From DATCYX01 sp963714425 (GTDB lineage Bacteria; Chloroflexota; Anaerolineae; Anaerolineales; UBA4823), in the NCBI GenBank assembly GCA_963714425.1, contig CAVQOI010000004.1:434001-498000 (forward strand): DNA of 64,000 bases. The letters run 5' to 3'. Each line of letters opens with the position of its first letter. Position 1 is the stretch's first letter. A program made the translations under genes and the position numbers. A model generated the notes under the pieces. The model worked only from the letters and a program-made list of their open reading frames with translations, was not told where the DNA came from and ran no database searches. Below are positions 1-8,633 of the stretch, piece after piece.

Positions 1-340
1 CGTGCAGGTATACGGGAAGCCAAACGTTCGGGCGCACATTCCCCCAGGGGCATTCTACCCTGCCCCGCAAGTTGATTCAGCTGTGGTGCGGGTCGACCTG
101 TACCCTCAACCTCTGGTTCCAAACGAGTTGTTAGGCGCTTTCTTCCGGCTCGCAAAGGCGGGCTTCAGCCAGAAACGCAAGATGCTCAGCAACGCGCTGG
201 CGGCGAGCCTGGCCTGCCCCAAAGAGAAGGCGCAAGAGCTCCTGCTCGCCGCCAGTATCGATCCGCGCCGCCGGGCGCAAACCCTAAGCATCGACGAATG
301 GTATAAACTGGCTCAGGGTTTCACCCAAACGAGCTTATGA
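1..340 (+). CDS. rsmA: 16S rRNA dimethyladenosine transferase RsmA/KsgA, C-terminal part (cut by window edge)
   Basis: This is the C-terminal ~112 residues of the enzyme that dimethylates two adjacent adenines in helix 45 of 16S rRNA. The reading frame is open through the left window edge, so the SAM-binding domain lies outside. What remains is the tail of the catalytic fold (PPGAFYPAPQVDSAVVR, the conserved block after the active site) followed by the all-helical C-terminal domain with the FSQKRKML motif typical of the family. The stop at 338-340 overlaps the stop of the convergent lipoprotein gene by 6 bases. Identification is confident from these two motifs. Confidence 0.93.
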   Translation, partial: VQVYGKPNVRAHIPPGAFYPAPQVDSAVVRVDLYPQPLVPNELLGAFFRLAKAGFSQKRKMLSNALAASLACPKEKAQELLLAASIDPRRRAQTLSIDEWYKLAQGFTQTSL

Positions 341-1063
341 TGCCCCTTCGAGGCGCCGGTACACCGCCCCTGCAGCATCCAGGACGTAATCAGGTGTAAC
401 GTCAATGTCCAACCCGCGCCCCATCACCCAAACCAACACATTTTTATAGGCAAATGCTACATCGTACTCCAGCTTGGTCAGGTTCGTTGCAGGGTCAAGG
501 CTTTCGTAATAGTAGAACAAACACTCGTCACCCAGATCACAGCCACCTTCAATCCAAGTCGGAGTTTTATTCCCCTCCTTAAAGGCTTTGAACCACTCCG
601 GACTGATTGCCAGCTGAGCGCCATCGCTGGACTCGAAGAGCTCGATGGTGCTTTCAAATGCTGCCGGGGCGATATCGGCTTTCTTCTTGCGCTCAAGCTG
701 CAAGAACCAGCCCTCTACCCTTCCTGTAGAGACGATATAGTGCTTGCCTGATACCTCACCTACGTCCTGTATTACCCCCAGATTAGAGACGCGCTTCTCG
801 CCATGTTGCGGAACACGGTAATCATGGGGCAGGTCATCGGGGCGCAACACAAAATTGCCCAGCGCCGGGGCAAAGACCTCCGGGTCGAGCCGGCCGCGCT
901 CCGGGGGGCGGGTTTCCTGTACCTCGCCTGGCAAATTCGAGACCGGGGTGGGCGTGCCATATTCCTGGCGCGGCTCCTCAGGGGCGGGAGCCAGCTGGCT
1001 CGAGCAACCCGAAGTGAAGACCAGAGCCGTGATTAAAATAACTCCCCAAGCGATCGCCTTCAT
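335..1063 (-). CDS. Predicted lipoprotein of unknown function
   Basis: A 242-residue secreted protein. The N terminus has a short basic stretch, a hydrophobic segment and a lipobox ending at Cys20 (VFTSGC), so it should be a membrane-anchored lipoprotein. A proline-rich linker follows (residues ~25-60), then a globular domain I do not recognise, with several aromatic residues and two cysteines around residues 175-185 (GGCDLGDEC). A strong Shine-Dalgarno (aggaggt) lies 9 bases before the ATG. Upstream (1095-1158) are a 16-bp palindrome and a repeat of its half-site, suggesting repressor control. The gene converges on rsmA with overlapping stops. Confidence 0.75.
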   Translation of the reverse strand: MKAIAWGVILITALVFTSGCSSQLAPAPEEPRQEYGTPTPVSNLPGEVQETRPPERGRLDPEVFAPALGNFVLRPDDLPHDYRVPQHGEKRVSNLGVIQDVGEVSGKHYIVSTGRVEGWFLQLERKKKADIAPAAFESTIELFESSDGAQLAISPEWFKAFKEGNKTPTWIEGGCDLGDECLFYYYESLDPATNLTKLEYDVAFAYKNVLVWVMGRGLDIDVTPDYVLDAAGAVYRRLEGAS

Positions 1064-1094
1064 GAGTACGTACCTCCTTCTATGAGTTTATAGT

Positions 1095-1158
1095 TTGAGG
1101 TATCGTATATTGACTGTTTGCAGCACACAATAGGGAATAAGTACCTCAATTGAGGTAT
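1095..1158 (-). promoter_or_regulatory. Palindromic operator-like site with a repeated half-site upstream of the lipoprotein gene
   Basis: A perfect 16-bp palindrome, TACCTCAATTGAGGTA, occupies 1142-1157. Its half, TTGAGGTAT, recurs at 1095-1103 in the same orientation as the right arm at 1150-1158. Both lie in the 209-bp gap upstream of the minus-strand lipoprotein, and the second copy overlaps its likely promoter region. The arrangement suggests a dimeric regulator, but no regulator gene is adjacent. Confidence 0.4.
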
Positions 1159-1272
1159 CTAACCAGACCTTAATTTTGGTTTAACCGTTTTACAACAAAC
1201 GTTGGTTGTGAAAGTTATAGTTTGGTTCGTCCGTCCGGTTTCCCTAGCTCTCTCGACGGGGAAGCACTGGTA

Positions 1273-2556
1273 CTATGCCCAGATAGCCAGCAAAATCCCC
1301 GCCAGCAAGCGCAGCCCGGCAACCGCCAGCATGCTCCCCCGCAAACCCAATCCCTCGGCCAGGAACGTGCCCGCCAGCGCTCCAACCAAGATGCCCAGGT
1401 TGAGCGCCAGGTTATGGAACGCCATGTGAACCGGTCGATCATGCTCGGGGACACGCTCCATCAAGCGGTTCACCAATCCCCCATACGCAATAGCCCAAAC
1501 CACTCCACCGAGCAAGGAGCCAACTAGAACAAGAGACACATCCCGAGCCAGTCCCAGGAACAAGGGATATACACCAAACAGCAGTGAGCCAGCCACAAGC
1601 GCCCCGCGATGACCAATCCGGCTGGTGATCCACCCCAACCGCGTGGAGGTCAACAAGACAGCCCCATAAAAAAGCGCTGTCCCCAGGCTGATCTCTCCGT
1701 CTGTTAAGTTCAGCTCATGCACAAGGAAGATCGGGAAGGTGGGGACACCTGAATATTGTGCAGCGTAGAACAGAAAGTAGACGGTCATAAACAGCCCGAA
1801 TGGGCCACGCAACACGTCCAGTCGCAGCAGAGGTTTGTTTGCGGAGCGCGCTAGATAACGCAGTCCCACCGGCGAGCGGATGCCATCGATAAAACTCGTC
1901 AATCCCGGACGGGCGAGATCTTGGAGCAATCGCCCTACACGGACAGGAGGCTCTACCGGCAGGCGCAGGCGTGCCAGGTGATAGGAGCTGATCAGACCCC
2001 CGGCAGCACCAATGGCGAATACAATCTGGTAATTGGACGGAAAGACAATGTGATCGAGCAGATAGCCACATAAGAGAGACGAGAGTGTAGTGCTCAATGC
2101 TAGCAGCGCATTGCGCCAACCAACCACGACCCCGCGCCGCTCCGGTGGAACGACATCGGCGAATAAGGCGTTGAACGCAATCGCCAGTGTCGTTCCCGGT
2201 AGAGACATGACCACTGTGATGAGAATAGCAGCCCATACCTGGCCGCGGGCTGCCAGGAACCACGGCAACGGGATTAGCGCAACGTAACCCAGGCGATGAA
2301 TGACCGAGGCCACAAATGTCAGGCGGACCAGCGGGCGCCCTTCCAGGCGGCGAGCCGCCTGCAGGGAGTAGAGCAGGTTGATGATCGCCGGCCCTGCAGT
2401 TAGCAGGCTCACCTCATAGCTGGTAGCGCCCTGACGAGCAGCAAAGATCGCCAGGAAAGACATGCTGCTCCCAGACAGCAGGCCAAACCACAGAACATCC
2501 GCGTACAGATGCAGGATGTTCCCGCGTAAATCGCGAGGCGATAGGTTGGCTGACAT
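1273..2556 (-). CDS. MFS transporter
   Basis: A 427-residue integral membrane protein with about twelve hydrophobic segments and the organisation of the major facilitator superfamily. The loop between segments 2 and 3 (LQAARRLEGRPLVR) has the basic character of the MFS motif A region. The substrate cannot be told from sequence. The start is an ATG at 2556, 9 bases downstream of the stop of the glycosyltransferase gene on the same strand, so the two are probably co-transcribed. The C terminus (LLAGILLAIWA) ends within the last membrane segment, so the protein is on the short side but appears complete. Confidence 0.85.
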   Translation of the reverse strand: MSANLSPRDLRGNILHLYADVLWFGLLSGSSMSFLAIFAARQGATSYEVSLLTAGPAIINLLYSLQAARRLEGRPLVRLTFVASVIHRLGYVALIPLPWFLAARGQVWAAILITVVMSLPGTTLAIAFNALFADVVPPERRGVVVGWRNALLALSTTLSSLLCGYLLDHIVFPSNYQIVFAIGAAGGLISSYHLARLRLPVEPPVRVGRLLQDLARPGLTSFIDGIRSPVGLRYLARSANKPLLRLDVLRGPFGLFMTVYFLFYAAQYSGVPTFPIFLVHELNLTDGEISLGTALFYGAVLLTSTRLGWITSRIGHRGALVAGSLLFGVYPLFLGLARDVSLVLVGSLLGGVVWAIAYGGLVNRLMERVPEHDRPVHMAFHNLALNLGILVGALAGTFLAEGLGLRGSMLAVAGLRLLAGILLAIWA

Positions 2557-2565
2557 ATTTCGTGA

Positions 2566-3315
2566 CTAGAGCTCTGCTTCTGGGGGATGGGGGCTGGGGA
2601 GCAAGGTTCGATACTCAACCAGCAATTGCCAGACCCGGATAGCTGCTTCCCGTTGGATTCGGAACGACATCTTGGAATGCCCCCATTTCCGGTCGGCAAA
2701 ATAGAAAGGGACCTCTTTAAACTTGAACCCCAAGCGGCAGGCGACGTAAGCCATCTCTATTTGAAAGGCATATCCATTAGAACGAACGCGTTCGAGCGGC
2801 ATCCCCAGCAGAGTGTGCCGGCGCCACATACGAAACCCGCCGGTCGCGTCGCACACAGGCATTCCCAGGATCGTACGAGCGTAGATGTTGCCAAATGAAG
2901 ATAAACCCTTGCGCCAGGCGGGCCAGTCTCGATCCACAGCGCCGCCAGGGACATAGCGTGAGCCCATAGCCACGTCGCACTCTTGTAATGCATTGGACAG
3001 CTCTAAGAGTATTTCCGGTGGATGCGAAAAATCGGCGTCCATCTGGGCAACTGCTTGTGCCCCATCTTGCAGCGCCTGCTGAAAACCGCGGATATAGGCG
3101 GTTCCCAATCCCAACTTCCCTGCCCGGTGGATTACCGAGAAGCTCCCTGGATTTTCTGCCGCCAGGTCGTCGGCAAGCTTTCCTGTCCCGTCCGGACTGT
3201 TATCGTCTACCACAAGGGCTTTCAAGCCGGGCAAAGGTAAACGAAACAAAGCGGAGACCAGATTCGGCAGGTTCTCCGCTTCATTATAGGTTGGTATTAC
3301 AACGGTAATTTGCAC
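2566..3315 (-). CDS. Polyprenol monophosphomannose synthase-like glycosyltransferase (GT2)
   Basis: A 249-residue GT2 glycosyltransferase of the DPM1 type, which moves mannose (or another hexose) from a GDP-sugar to polyprenyl phosphate at the cytoplasmic membrane face. The opening strand ITVVIPTYNEAENL, the acidic VDDNSPDGT and the metal-binding QMDADFSHPPE motif are all present. The end has the KWGHSKMS block typical of polyprenol-phosphate mannosyltransferases. No C-terminal membrane domain is attached. The start is GTG at 3315. It lies upstream of the MFS gene and downstream of the V4R gene on the same strand, so it may share their transcript. Confidence 0.9.
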   Translation of the reverse strand: MQITVVIPTYNEAENLPNLVSALFRLPLPGLKALVVDDNSPDGTGKLADDLAAENPGSFSVIHRAGKLGLGTAYIRGFQQALQDGAQAVAQMDADFSHPPEILLELSNALQECDVAMGSRYVPGGAVDRDWPAWRKGLSSFGNIYARTILGMPVCDATGGFRMWRRHTLLGMPLERVRSNGYAFQIEMAYVACRLGFKFKEVPFYFADRKWGHSKMSFRIQREAAIRVWQLLVEYRTLLPSPHPPEAEL

Positions 3316-3368
3316 AGAGCTATTTCACTTGCTCGCAAATATTGAGCCACTCCACCAGAGATTGTATT

Positions 3369-4004
3369 CTACGCGATAGGCACCTTCTGGATGGTATATT
3401 CGCACACTGTGTCGCCCATTGCCATGCACTTGGATTCATTAATGCGGAACTCATTGCCACCAGAGACCCATTTCAGGCTCTCGGTCAGCAGCCCCGCCCC
3501 AATGAAACATACCGGTTTATCCAGACCGCTTCGCGACCAGCACTGTGGACAGCGGTGGATGGTATAGATGAAATCGCTCTCGCGCTCTTCTACAGTTGTA
3601 TATTGATCGCTAATTTGCGAGAAGATGCGCGCCATTGCCGGCAGACCGACACGCAGCTTCACGGAGAGCGGTAGCACCTTGAATGCCAGGTCTCCCACTC
3701 CTGCTAATGCGCCGAAGTTGCGCAGGGCGTCATTGAACGCTGCCCGACCTGCACGCATTGCCAGGGTACGCCCCCCTCGTGGACCGTACATCTCCTCCAG
3801 AGCCGCATTAATGGCAGTGAAGTCGGCAAAATCAAACTGGCGCTCCAGGCTATTCGATGGGTAGTTATCGATCAAATTCGGCAAGTGCGCCAGATTGAGC
3901 ACAGCGTTCACGCCGTTCTTCCCCATCACATCTTCCAATGCCTCGATGGAGATACGCACGATCTTATTTGCATAGTAATAACCACTTTTGGGAATTGGTT
4001 CCAT
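3369..4004 (-). CDS. V4R (4-vinyl reductase) domain protein
   Basis: A 211-residue soluble protein ending in a V4R domain (residues ~140-208), a small-molecule or metal-binding fold related to heme-NO-binding domains. Visible ligands include HRCPQCW, VCFIGAGLLTE, ESKCMAMGD and VCEY. The N-terminal half is helical and is shared with V4R proteins of Chloroflexota. The gene begins 12 bases after the stop of the roadblock/LC7 gene, so the two are almost certainly co-expressed. Roadblock proteins often regulate small GTPases, which makes this pair look like a signalling module. The true ligand is unknown. Confidence 0.82.
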   Translation of the reverse strand: MEPIPKSGYYYANKIVRISIEALEDVMGKNGVNAVLNLAHLPNLIDNYPSNSLERQFDFADFTAINAALEEMYGPRGGRTLAMRAGRAAFNDALRNFGALAGVGDLAFKVLPLSVKLRVGLPAMARIFSQISDQYTTVEERESDFIYTIHRCPQCWSRSGLDKPVCFIGAGLLTESLKWVSGGNEFRINESKCMAMGDTVCEYTIQKVPIA

Positions 4005-4016
4005 GTTCTACGCAGC

Positions 4017-4388
4017 CTAAATGAGTTTCACTAGATCTTCTGTGGAGCGCCGCATATCCAGGAATATGAGACCGAGTTTGGCTTGCTCGCGTGCCAGCGC
4101 AGTGAGAACGGCTTCCTCACCGACCGACATCAGAATCACATAGCCTTTTTCCCCCTTGATGTACACCTGATCCAGGTCGCCGCGCCCTAATTCCGTGGCA
4201 ATGCGCTCCCCCAGCGAGAGCATCGCCGCAGACATGGCCGAGACGCGATCCTCCTCCACCCCTTGAGGCAGTGCAGAAGCAATGCTCAAGCCATCCACGC
4301 TCACCACAGCCGAGGCTTCAATATCCGGCGAGGAGGCTTGAAGATCACGTAGACGCTCAACCATCAATTGCGAGCGGGATTTGGTCAC
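4017..4388 (-). CDS. Roadblock/LC7 domain protein
   Basis: A 123-residue protein filling a single roadblock/LC7 domain, related to MglB-type regulators of small Ras-like GTPases. Typical elements are the SVDGLSIAS strand near residue 27, the middle GERIATELGRG helix and the closing IFLDMRRSTEDLVKLI. I chose the GTG at 4388 because an AGGAG ribosome-binding site lies 7 bases before it. A longer reading from TTG at 4433 would add a serine-rich tail with no such site. The first gene of the V4R pair, it is divergent from ubiD. No GTPase partner is in the window. Confidence 0.85.
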   Translation of the reverse strand: MTKSRSQLMVERLRDLQASSPDIEASAVVSVDGLSIASALPQGVEEDRVSAMSAAMLSLGERIATELGRGDLDQVYIKGEKGYVILMSVGEEAVLTALAREQAKLGLIFLDMRRSTEDLVKLI

Positions 4389-4508
4389 AGCACTACTCCT
4401 GAACGATGATTGTGAACTTTCGTCGGAAAGCAATGCGGGTTACTATTTCTGACTTATGGTCAATCCATAATGTAGCATACCGGTGTCAATGTGTCAAGCC
4501 AATCATGC

Positions 4509-4514
4509 TATAAT
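4509..4514 (+). promoter_or_regulatory. -10 element of the ubiD-like gene
   Basis: TATAAT lies 29 bases before the ATG at 4544. The leader holds a small CCGG/CCGG hairpin and a GGAG ribosome-binding site. The -35 element is not clear. Confidence 0.5.
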
Positions 4515-4543
4515 AAGCCGGTTTCCCAACCGGAGTGTAAGGT

Positions 4544-6019
4544 ATGCCATTTAACAACTTGCGTGATTATCTCAAGCTGCTCGAAGAGCACGGACATCTC
4601 ACGCGCATCAAAACCCCCGTCTCCCCACACCTAGAAATCACCGAGATTGCAGACAGGGTCGCCAAGGGCCCAGCCAGCCAGAACAAGGCGCTCCTCTTCG
4701 AGAGCCCAAGCGGGTTCGACTTCCCAGTCCTTATCAACGCCTTCGGCTCACAGCAGCGCATGGCATGGGCACTAGGTGTAGCCGAGCTGGATGAGCTGAA
4801 TCACAATCTGGCGAAGATCGTCGACCCGCGCCTGCCAAGCGGGCTAGGGGAGATGGTCAAGCGCGGGCGGGATGTGTGGAGCGTTTTTAAATCCGTGGGA
4901 CCTGGACCCAAGAAAGTGCGTCGAGCGCCCGTGCAGGAAGTAATTCATACCGAAGATGCATCTTTGGATAGCCTGCCCATCCTGCATTGCTGGCCGAAAG
5001 ACGGAGGGCGCTTCATTACGCTGCCACAGGTGATCACACGCGATCCAGAGAGCGCAGCGCGCAATGTGGGCATGTACCGCTTGCAGCAGATCGATTCTCG
5101 TAGACTGTTGGTCCACTGGCAGCGCCACAAAGGTGGTGCCGAGCACGAGCGTAAGGCGCTGGAGGAAGGCGGCACACCCGCCCCGATGATCCCAGCTGCC
5201 ATCGTCTTGGGCGGCGACCCAGCTTCCATGTGGTGCGCATCTGCTCCCCTGCCGCCCAATATCGACGAGTACTTGCTGGCAGGCTACCTGCGCGGCGCTC
5301 CCGTACCTTTCGTGGATTGCGTCTCCCAACCACTGGAGGTCCCAGCCCAGGCAGAGATCATCATAGAAGGGTATGTCGACCCAAACCAACACCTGCCCGA
5401 AGGGCCGTTTGGCGACCACACCGGCTACTACACCCCGGTCGAGCCTTTTCCGGTCTTCCACGTCACGGCAATCACGCATCGTAAAAAGCCAATCTACCCT
5501 ACCACGATTGTGGGTATCCCACCCCAGGAGGATGTGTGGATGGGTAAAGCAACGGAGCGCCTGTTCTTGCCGCTCATGCGCCTGTTCCTGCCCGAGATCA
5601 TCGACGTCAATATGCCCGCTGAGGGGGTCTTCCACAATCTTGTGCTGGTCTCGATTAAGAAGCGCTTTCCTGGGCATGCCCGCAAGGTAATCTTCGGTCT
5701 ATGGGGGCTGGCGCTGCTCTCCCTGGCGAAGGCGATCGTCGTGGTGGATGATTGGGTGGATGTACAGGACCTATCCCAGGTAGCCTGGCAAGCGCTGGGC
5801 AATGTGGACTGGTCCAGGGATGTGGTCATCAGCGATGGACCGGTGGACCACCTCGACCATGCCTCATACCAGCATTCCTTTGGAGGCAAGATCGGCATTG
5901 ATGCCACTGCTAAGCGACCCGAGGAGGGATATGCTCGCGGCTGGCCCGAAGTATTGCGTATGTCTCCCGAAGTGAAGGCCTATATTGACGAGATTTGGGC
6001 TAAGCTCGGGATCAAGTAA
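4544..6019 (+). CDS. UbiD family (prenylated-FMN dependent) decarboxylase, menaquinone-type
   Basis: A 491-residue UbiD family enzyme, which decarboxylates an aromatic or alpha,beta-unsaturated acid using prenylated FMN. Family signatures are LREYL-like start NNLRDYLKLLEEHGHL, the GGDPA block (VLGGDPASMW) and EGPFGDHTGYYTP, which carries an active-site Glu and metal/cofactor ligands. Full length matches the family (~490). The sequence is closest in feel to the group acting on polyprenylated or futalosine-pathway intermediates, and a UbiA prenyltransferase lies 3.4 kb downstream, so a role in menaquinone synthesis is plausible. No ubiX-like flavin prenyltransferase is in the window. Six other UbiD substrate classes cannot be excluded. 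Confidence 0.88.
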   Translation: MPFNNLRDYLKLLEEHGHLTRIKTPVSPHLEITEIADRVAKGPASQNKALLFESPSGFDFPVLINAFGSQQRMAWALGVAELDELNHNLAKIVDPRLPSGLGEMVKRGRDVWSVFKSVGPGPKKVRRAPVQEVIHTEDASLDSLPILHCWPKDGGRFITLPQVITRDPESAARNVGMYRLQQIDSRRLLVHWQRHKGGAEHERKALEEGGTPAPMIPAAIVLGGDPASMWCASAPLPPNIDEYLLAGYLRGAPVPFVDCVSQPLEVPAQAEIIIEGYVDPNQHLPEGPFGDHTGYYTPVEPFPVFHVTAITHRKKPIYPTTIVGIPPQEDVWMGKATERLFLPLMRLFLPEIIDVNMPAEGVFHNLVLVSIKKRFPGHARKVIFGLWGLALLSLAKAIVVVDDWVDVQDLSQVAWQALGNVDWSRDVVISDGPVDHLDHASYQHSFGGKIGIDATAKRPEEGYARGWPEVLRMSPEVKAYIDEIWAKLGIK

Positions 6020-6048
6020 TTTTATTTTTTCCTTAGGAGAAATACAAG

Positions 6049-7017
6049 ATGACCCGCTTTTTCGCTCGCACGATTTTATTGGTACTGGTATTAGTACTTC
6101 CTCTGTCTGCATGTGCCCCAGCAGCCACCCCCACAACATCTCCCGAGCCAGTTACCATCCGGCTGGCCCTGTTGCGCATTCTGGAAACCTTGCCGATGTA
6201 CGTAGCCCAGCAAGAGGGCTTGTTCGAGGAGCAAGGAATTATCGTAGAGTTCATCCCAGCCGCCTCCGCAGCTGAGCGTGACCAGATCATTACCTCAGGG
6301 CAGGCAGATGGCATGATAAACGAAGTCGTCTCGACCCTGCTTTACAATAAAGACACCATCCAGGTGCAGATTGTGCGCTTTGCCCGTACCGCTACGACGG
6401 CATCTCCGCAATATTATGTACTGGCATCTCAACAGAGTGGCATTACCACTCCAGAAGGCTTGAAAGGCAAAGAGATCGGCATCTCTGAAGGGACGGTAAT
6501 CGAGTACATCACCGATCGCCTGCTCGAGGCGGAAGGATTGGTTGCTGAGGAGATCAATACCGTGGCAGTCCCAAAGCTCGATGTGCGCATGAATTTGCTC
6601 GCCTCTGGCGAGCTAAGCGGCGCTACGCTGCCCGACCCCTTCGCATCCCTGGCAATCCAGCAGGGTGCGGTCATTGTCACGGACGACTCCAAACATCCTG
6701 AATTTGGCTATAGCACGATCGCCTTCCGCAAAGCCTTCATCGACGAAAATCCGCAAGCAGTTACCGGCTTTCTGGCAGCCATCGAAGAAGCTTCTAGCCG
6801 CATCAACGCCGAGCCAGCGAAATACGAGAATCTGCTTACGGAACAGAGCCTCATCCCCGCTCCCCTGGCGGGTAGCTACCCCATGCCGCCTTTCCCGGGT
6901 GCTTCAGTTCCATCCCAGGCTCAATGGGATGACGTGCTCGCCTGGATGAAAGCGAAGGGGTTGATCGAGAAGGATGTCTCGTACAGCGAATCGGTTAACG
7001 CAACCTATCTTCCCTAG
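6049..7017 (+). CDS. ABC transporter substrate-binding lipoprotein (NMT1/THI5-like)
   Basis: A 322-residue periplasmic-type binding protein. A signal peptide ends in the lipobox LSAC (Cys22), followed by a Thr/Pro-rich tether. The mature part has the NMT1/SsuA fold: a first strand with LALLRILETLPMYVAQQEGLF, and YVLASQQSGI followed by a KGKEIGI hinge. This fold binds pyrimidine thiamine precursors, alkanesulfonates, taurine or similar small ligands; the ligand here is not evident. An AGGAG site precedes the ATG. It heads a three-gene importer with the ATPase and permease just downstream. Confidence 0.88.
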   Translation: MTRFFARTILLVLVLVLPLSACAPAATPTTSPEPVTIRLALLRILETLPMYVAQQEGLFEEQGIIVEFIPAASAAERDQIITSGQADGMINEVVSTLLYNKDTIQVQIVRFARTATTASPQYYVLASQQSGITTPEGLKGKEIGISEGTVIEYITDRLLEAEGLVAEEINTVAVPKLDVRMNLLASGELSGATLPDPFASLAIQQGAVIVTDDSKHPEFGYSTIAFRKAFIDENPQAVTGFLAAIEEASSRINAEPAKYENLLTEQSLIPAPLAGSYPMPPFPGASVPSQAQWDDVLAWMKAKGLIEKDVSYSESVNATYLP

Positions 7018-7033
7018 TCGTTGCGAGCTGTAT

Positions 7034-7081
7034 GGTTGAAGGTTCTACAAATTTTAGCCTTCAACTTTCTAACCTTCAACC
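7034..7081. repeat. Heptameric repeat, inverted pair, between importer genes
   Basis: The gap between binding-protein and ATPase genes begins with GGTTGAAGGTT (7034-7044) and ends with the perfect reverse complement AACCTTCAACC (7071-7081), with a third TTCAA-type unit between. Units are spaced 7 bp. An upstream ATG at 7032 makes the repeat readable in frame with the ATPase, but it is not conserved protein sequence. Confidence 0.7.
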
Positions 7082-7088
7082 AAAAAAG

Positions 7089-7844
7089 ATGATCGCACTC
7101 AATTCCGTCACATACGGCTACGCAGAGCCAGCACCCATCTTCCTGGATTACACCTGGCGTGTGGCGCGTGGCGAAGCCTGGGCGGTATTGGGCCCATCCG
7201 GCTGCGGGAAGACTACGCTGCTGTACCTGCTAGCTGGCTTGCGTATTCCAATCTCAGGAGAGCTGCTGGTCGATGGGCAGCTGCTCGATCGCCCGCGACC
7301 GCTCACTGGATTGATCTTACAAGATTACGGGTTGCTCCCCTGGGCAACTGTGAGCGAAAACGCCGAGCTAGGCTTGCGCGTGCGTGGTTTTTACGGACCA
7401 GACGGCAAGCATACTCCCGAAGACTATGATCCAGGTGTAAATGTTGAGCCCTGGCTGGAGCGCTTGGGGCTGGCAGAAGTAGCCGGGCAATATCCTGCGC
7501 AAATATCCGGGGGGCAACGCCAGCGCACCGCCATTGCCCGCACCCTGGCGCTAAAGCCCGACCTGCTGCTGATGGACGAGCCATTTTCCTCGCTGGATGC
7601 CCCCACACGAGAAAGCTTGCAAACTTTGACTCAAGAACTTCAGGTCGAGCAAAACCTGACCCTGGTGATCGTCACGCATGCGATCGAAGAAGCAGCTGTA
7701 CTAGGACGCAAGATCTTGCTATTGGGGACACCTCCAAATACAACTGCAACTGTCATTCCAAACCCTGATGCCTTCCAGCAGGGTTACCGCGATTCCGCAG
7801 AGTACCTGGCATTGTGCCGGGAGCTGCGCGGCCGGATGGGGTGA
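7089..7844 (+). CDS. ABC transporter ATP-binding protein
   Basis: A 251-residue ATPase that powers the importer. The Walker A is GPSGCGKTT, the Q-loop is LILQDYGLLPW, the signature is ISGGQRQRTAIART, the Walker B is LLLMDEPFSSLD and the switch His is in VTHAIEEA. I take the ATG at 7089 as start because the in-frame extension to 7032 is only heptameric repeat sequence. It is followed 4 bases later by the permease. The closest functional relatives are SsuB/TauB/ThiZ-type ATPases, which agrees with the NMT1-like binding protein. Confidence 0.9.
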   Translation: MIALNSVTYGYAEPAPIFLDYTWRVARGEAWAVLGPSGCGKTTLLYLLAGLRIPISGELLVDGQLLDRPRPLTGLILQDYGLLPWATVSENAELGLRVRGFYGPDGKHTPEDYDPGVNVEPWLERLGLAEVAGQYPAQISGGQRQRTAIARTLALKPDLLLMDEPFSSLDAPTRESLQTLTQELQVEQNLTLVIVTHAIEEAAVLGRKILLLGTPPNTTATVIPNPDAFQQGYRDSAEYLALCRELRGRMG

Positions 7845-7848
7845 GCAG

Positions 7849-8592
7849 GTGCGACGAAAGAGCGACTTGCTGTTCGCCGTCCTGGCATTGCTGTTGCTCT
7901 GGCAGTTGGCTGCCTGGGTTGTCAGAAAGCCCATCCTCCCGCCGCCCCTTGATGTCGCAGTTGCATTAATCGCTGGGCTGCGCGGAGATTTGCTCGGCCA
8001 CTTCCTCGCCAGCCTGTGGCGCGTAATTGCCAGCACCCTGCTGGCGGTAGCTCTGGCGGCTCCGGCTGGTCTGGTGCTCGGCCAGTCCAGAAGGCTGGAC
8101 AGCCTGTTCTCCCCCCTGATCTACCTGGTATATCCGATCCCCAAGGTCGTGTTCGTGCCCATCGTATTACTCTTCCTGGGGCTCGGAGACGCCCCCAAGA
8201 TTGTCATCATCTTCTTGATCCTGTTCTTCCAGATTCTGGTGCTGGTCCGTGACCAGGCAGCTACCCTGCGTCCAGAGCTTATCCAAAGCGTGCGAAGTCT
8301 GGGAGCAGGTCGGCGCGCCCTGTTCCGCTTTGTGTATTTGCCTGCCAGCCTGCCTGCCATCCTGACCGCACTGCGCCAATCAGTAGGTACCGCCGTTGCT
8401 GTGCTTTATGTTGCTGAGCTGTACGCTACCCAAAAGGGCCTCGGATACTACATATACTTGAACGGAAGCACGCTGTTGAATTATCCTGCCATGTACGCTG
8501 GGATCGTTGCCATGAGCCTGCTGGGGTTGGGCTTGTATTTCAGTGTGGACTGGCTGGAGAAACGCCTGTGCCCCTGGCTGGCGGCGGCGTAA
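7849..8592 (+). CDS. ABC transporter permease (SsuC/TauC/ThiX type)
   Basis: A 247-residue integral membrane permease with about six membrane segments. The EAA-type coupling loop is at residues ~140-165 (LRPELIQSVRSLGAGRRALFRFVYLP). I set the start at GTG 7849, 4 bases after the ATPase stop, because a longer in-frame reading from 7768 would run through the end of the ATPase gene. It completes a one-permease importer with the two preceding genes. The ligand is unknown. Confidence 0.88.
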   Translation: MRRKSDLLFAVLALLLLWQLAAWVVRKPILPPPLDVAVALIAGLRGDLLGHFLASLWRVIASTLLAVALAAPAGLVLGQSRRLDSLFSPLIYLVYPIPKVVFVPIVLLFLGLGDAPKIVIIFLILFFQILVLVRDQAATLRPELIQSVRSLGAGRRALFRFVYLPASLPAILTALRQSVGTAVAVLYVAELYATQKGLGYYIYLNGSTLLNYPAMYAGIVAMSLLGLGLYFSVDWLEKRLCPWLAAA

Positions 8593-8604
8593 CCTACCCT
8601 GGGG

Positions 8605-8610
8605 TATAAT
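8605..8610 (+). promoter_or_regulatory. -10 element of the LysM gene
   Basis: TATAAT sits 13 bases after the permease stop and 23 bases before the ATG at 8634, which also has an aaggaggt ribosome-binding site. This supports separate transcription of the LysM gene. Confidence 0.5.
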
Positions 8611-8633
8611 CCTTGCAGAAAAGGAGGTTCGCC

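Noticed and set aside
4844..5677. Long antisense open frame of 277 codons within the UbiD-like gene
   Set aside because: It has no family motifs and mirrors the codon structure of a conserved gene on the other strand, as expected for a GC-rich shadow frame.
7032..7088. Extended N terminus of the ABC ATPase
   Set aside because: The 19 extra codons translate the heptamer repeat and its inverted arm, not conserved protein; a normal start follows at 7089.
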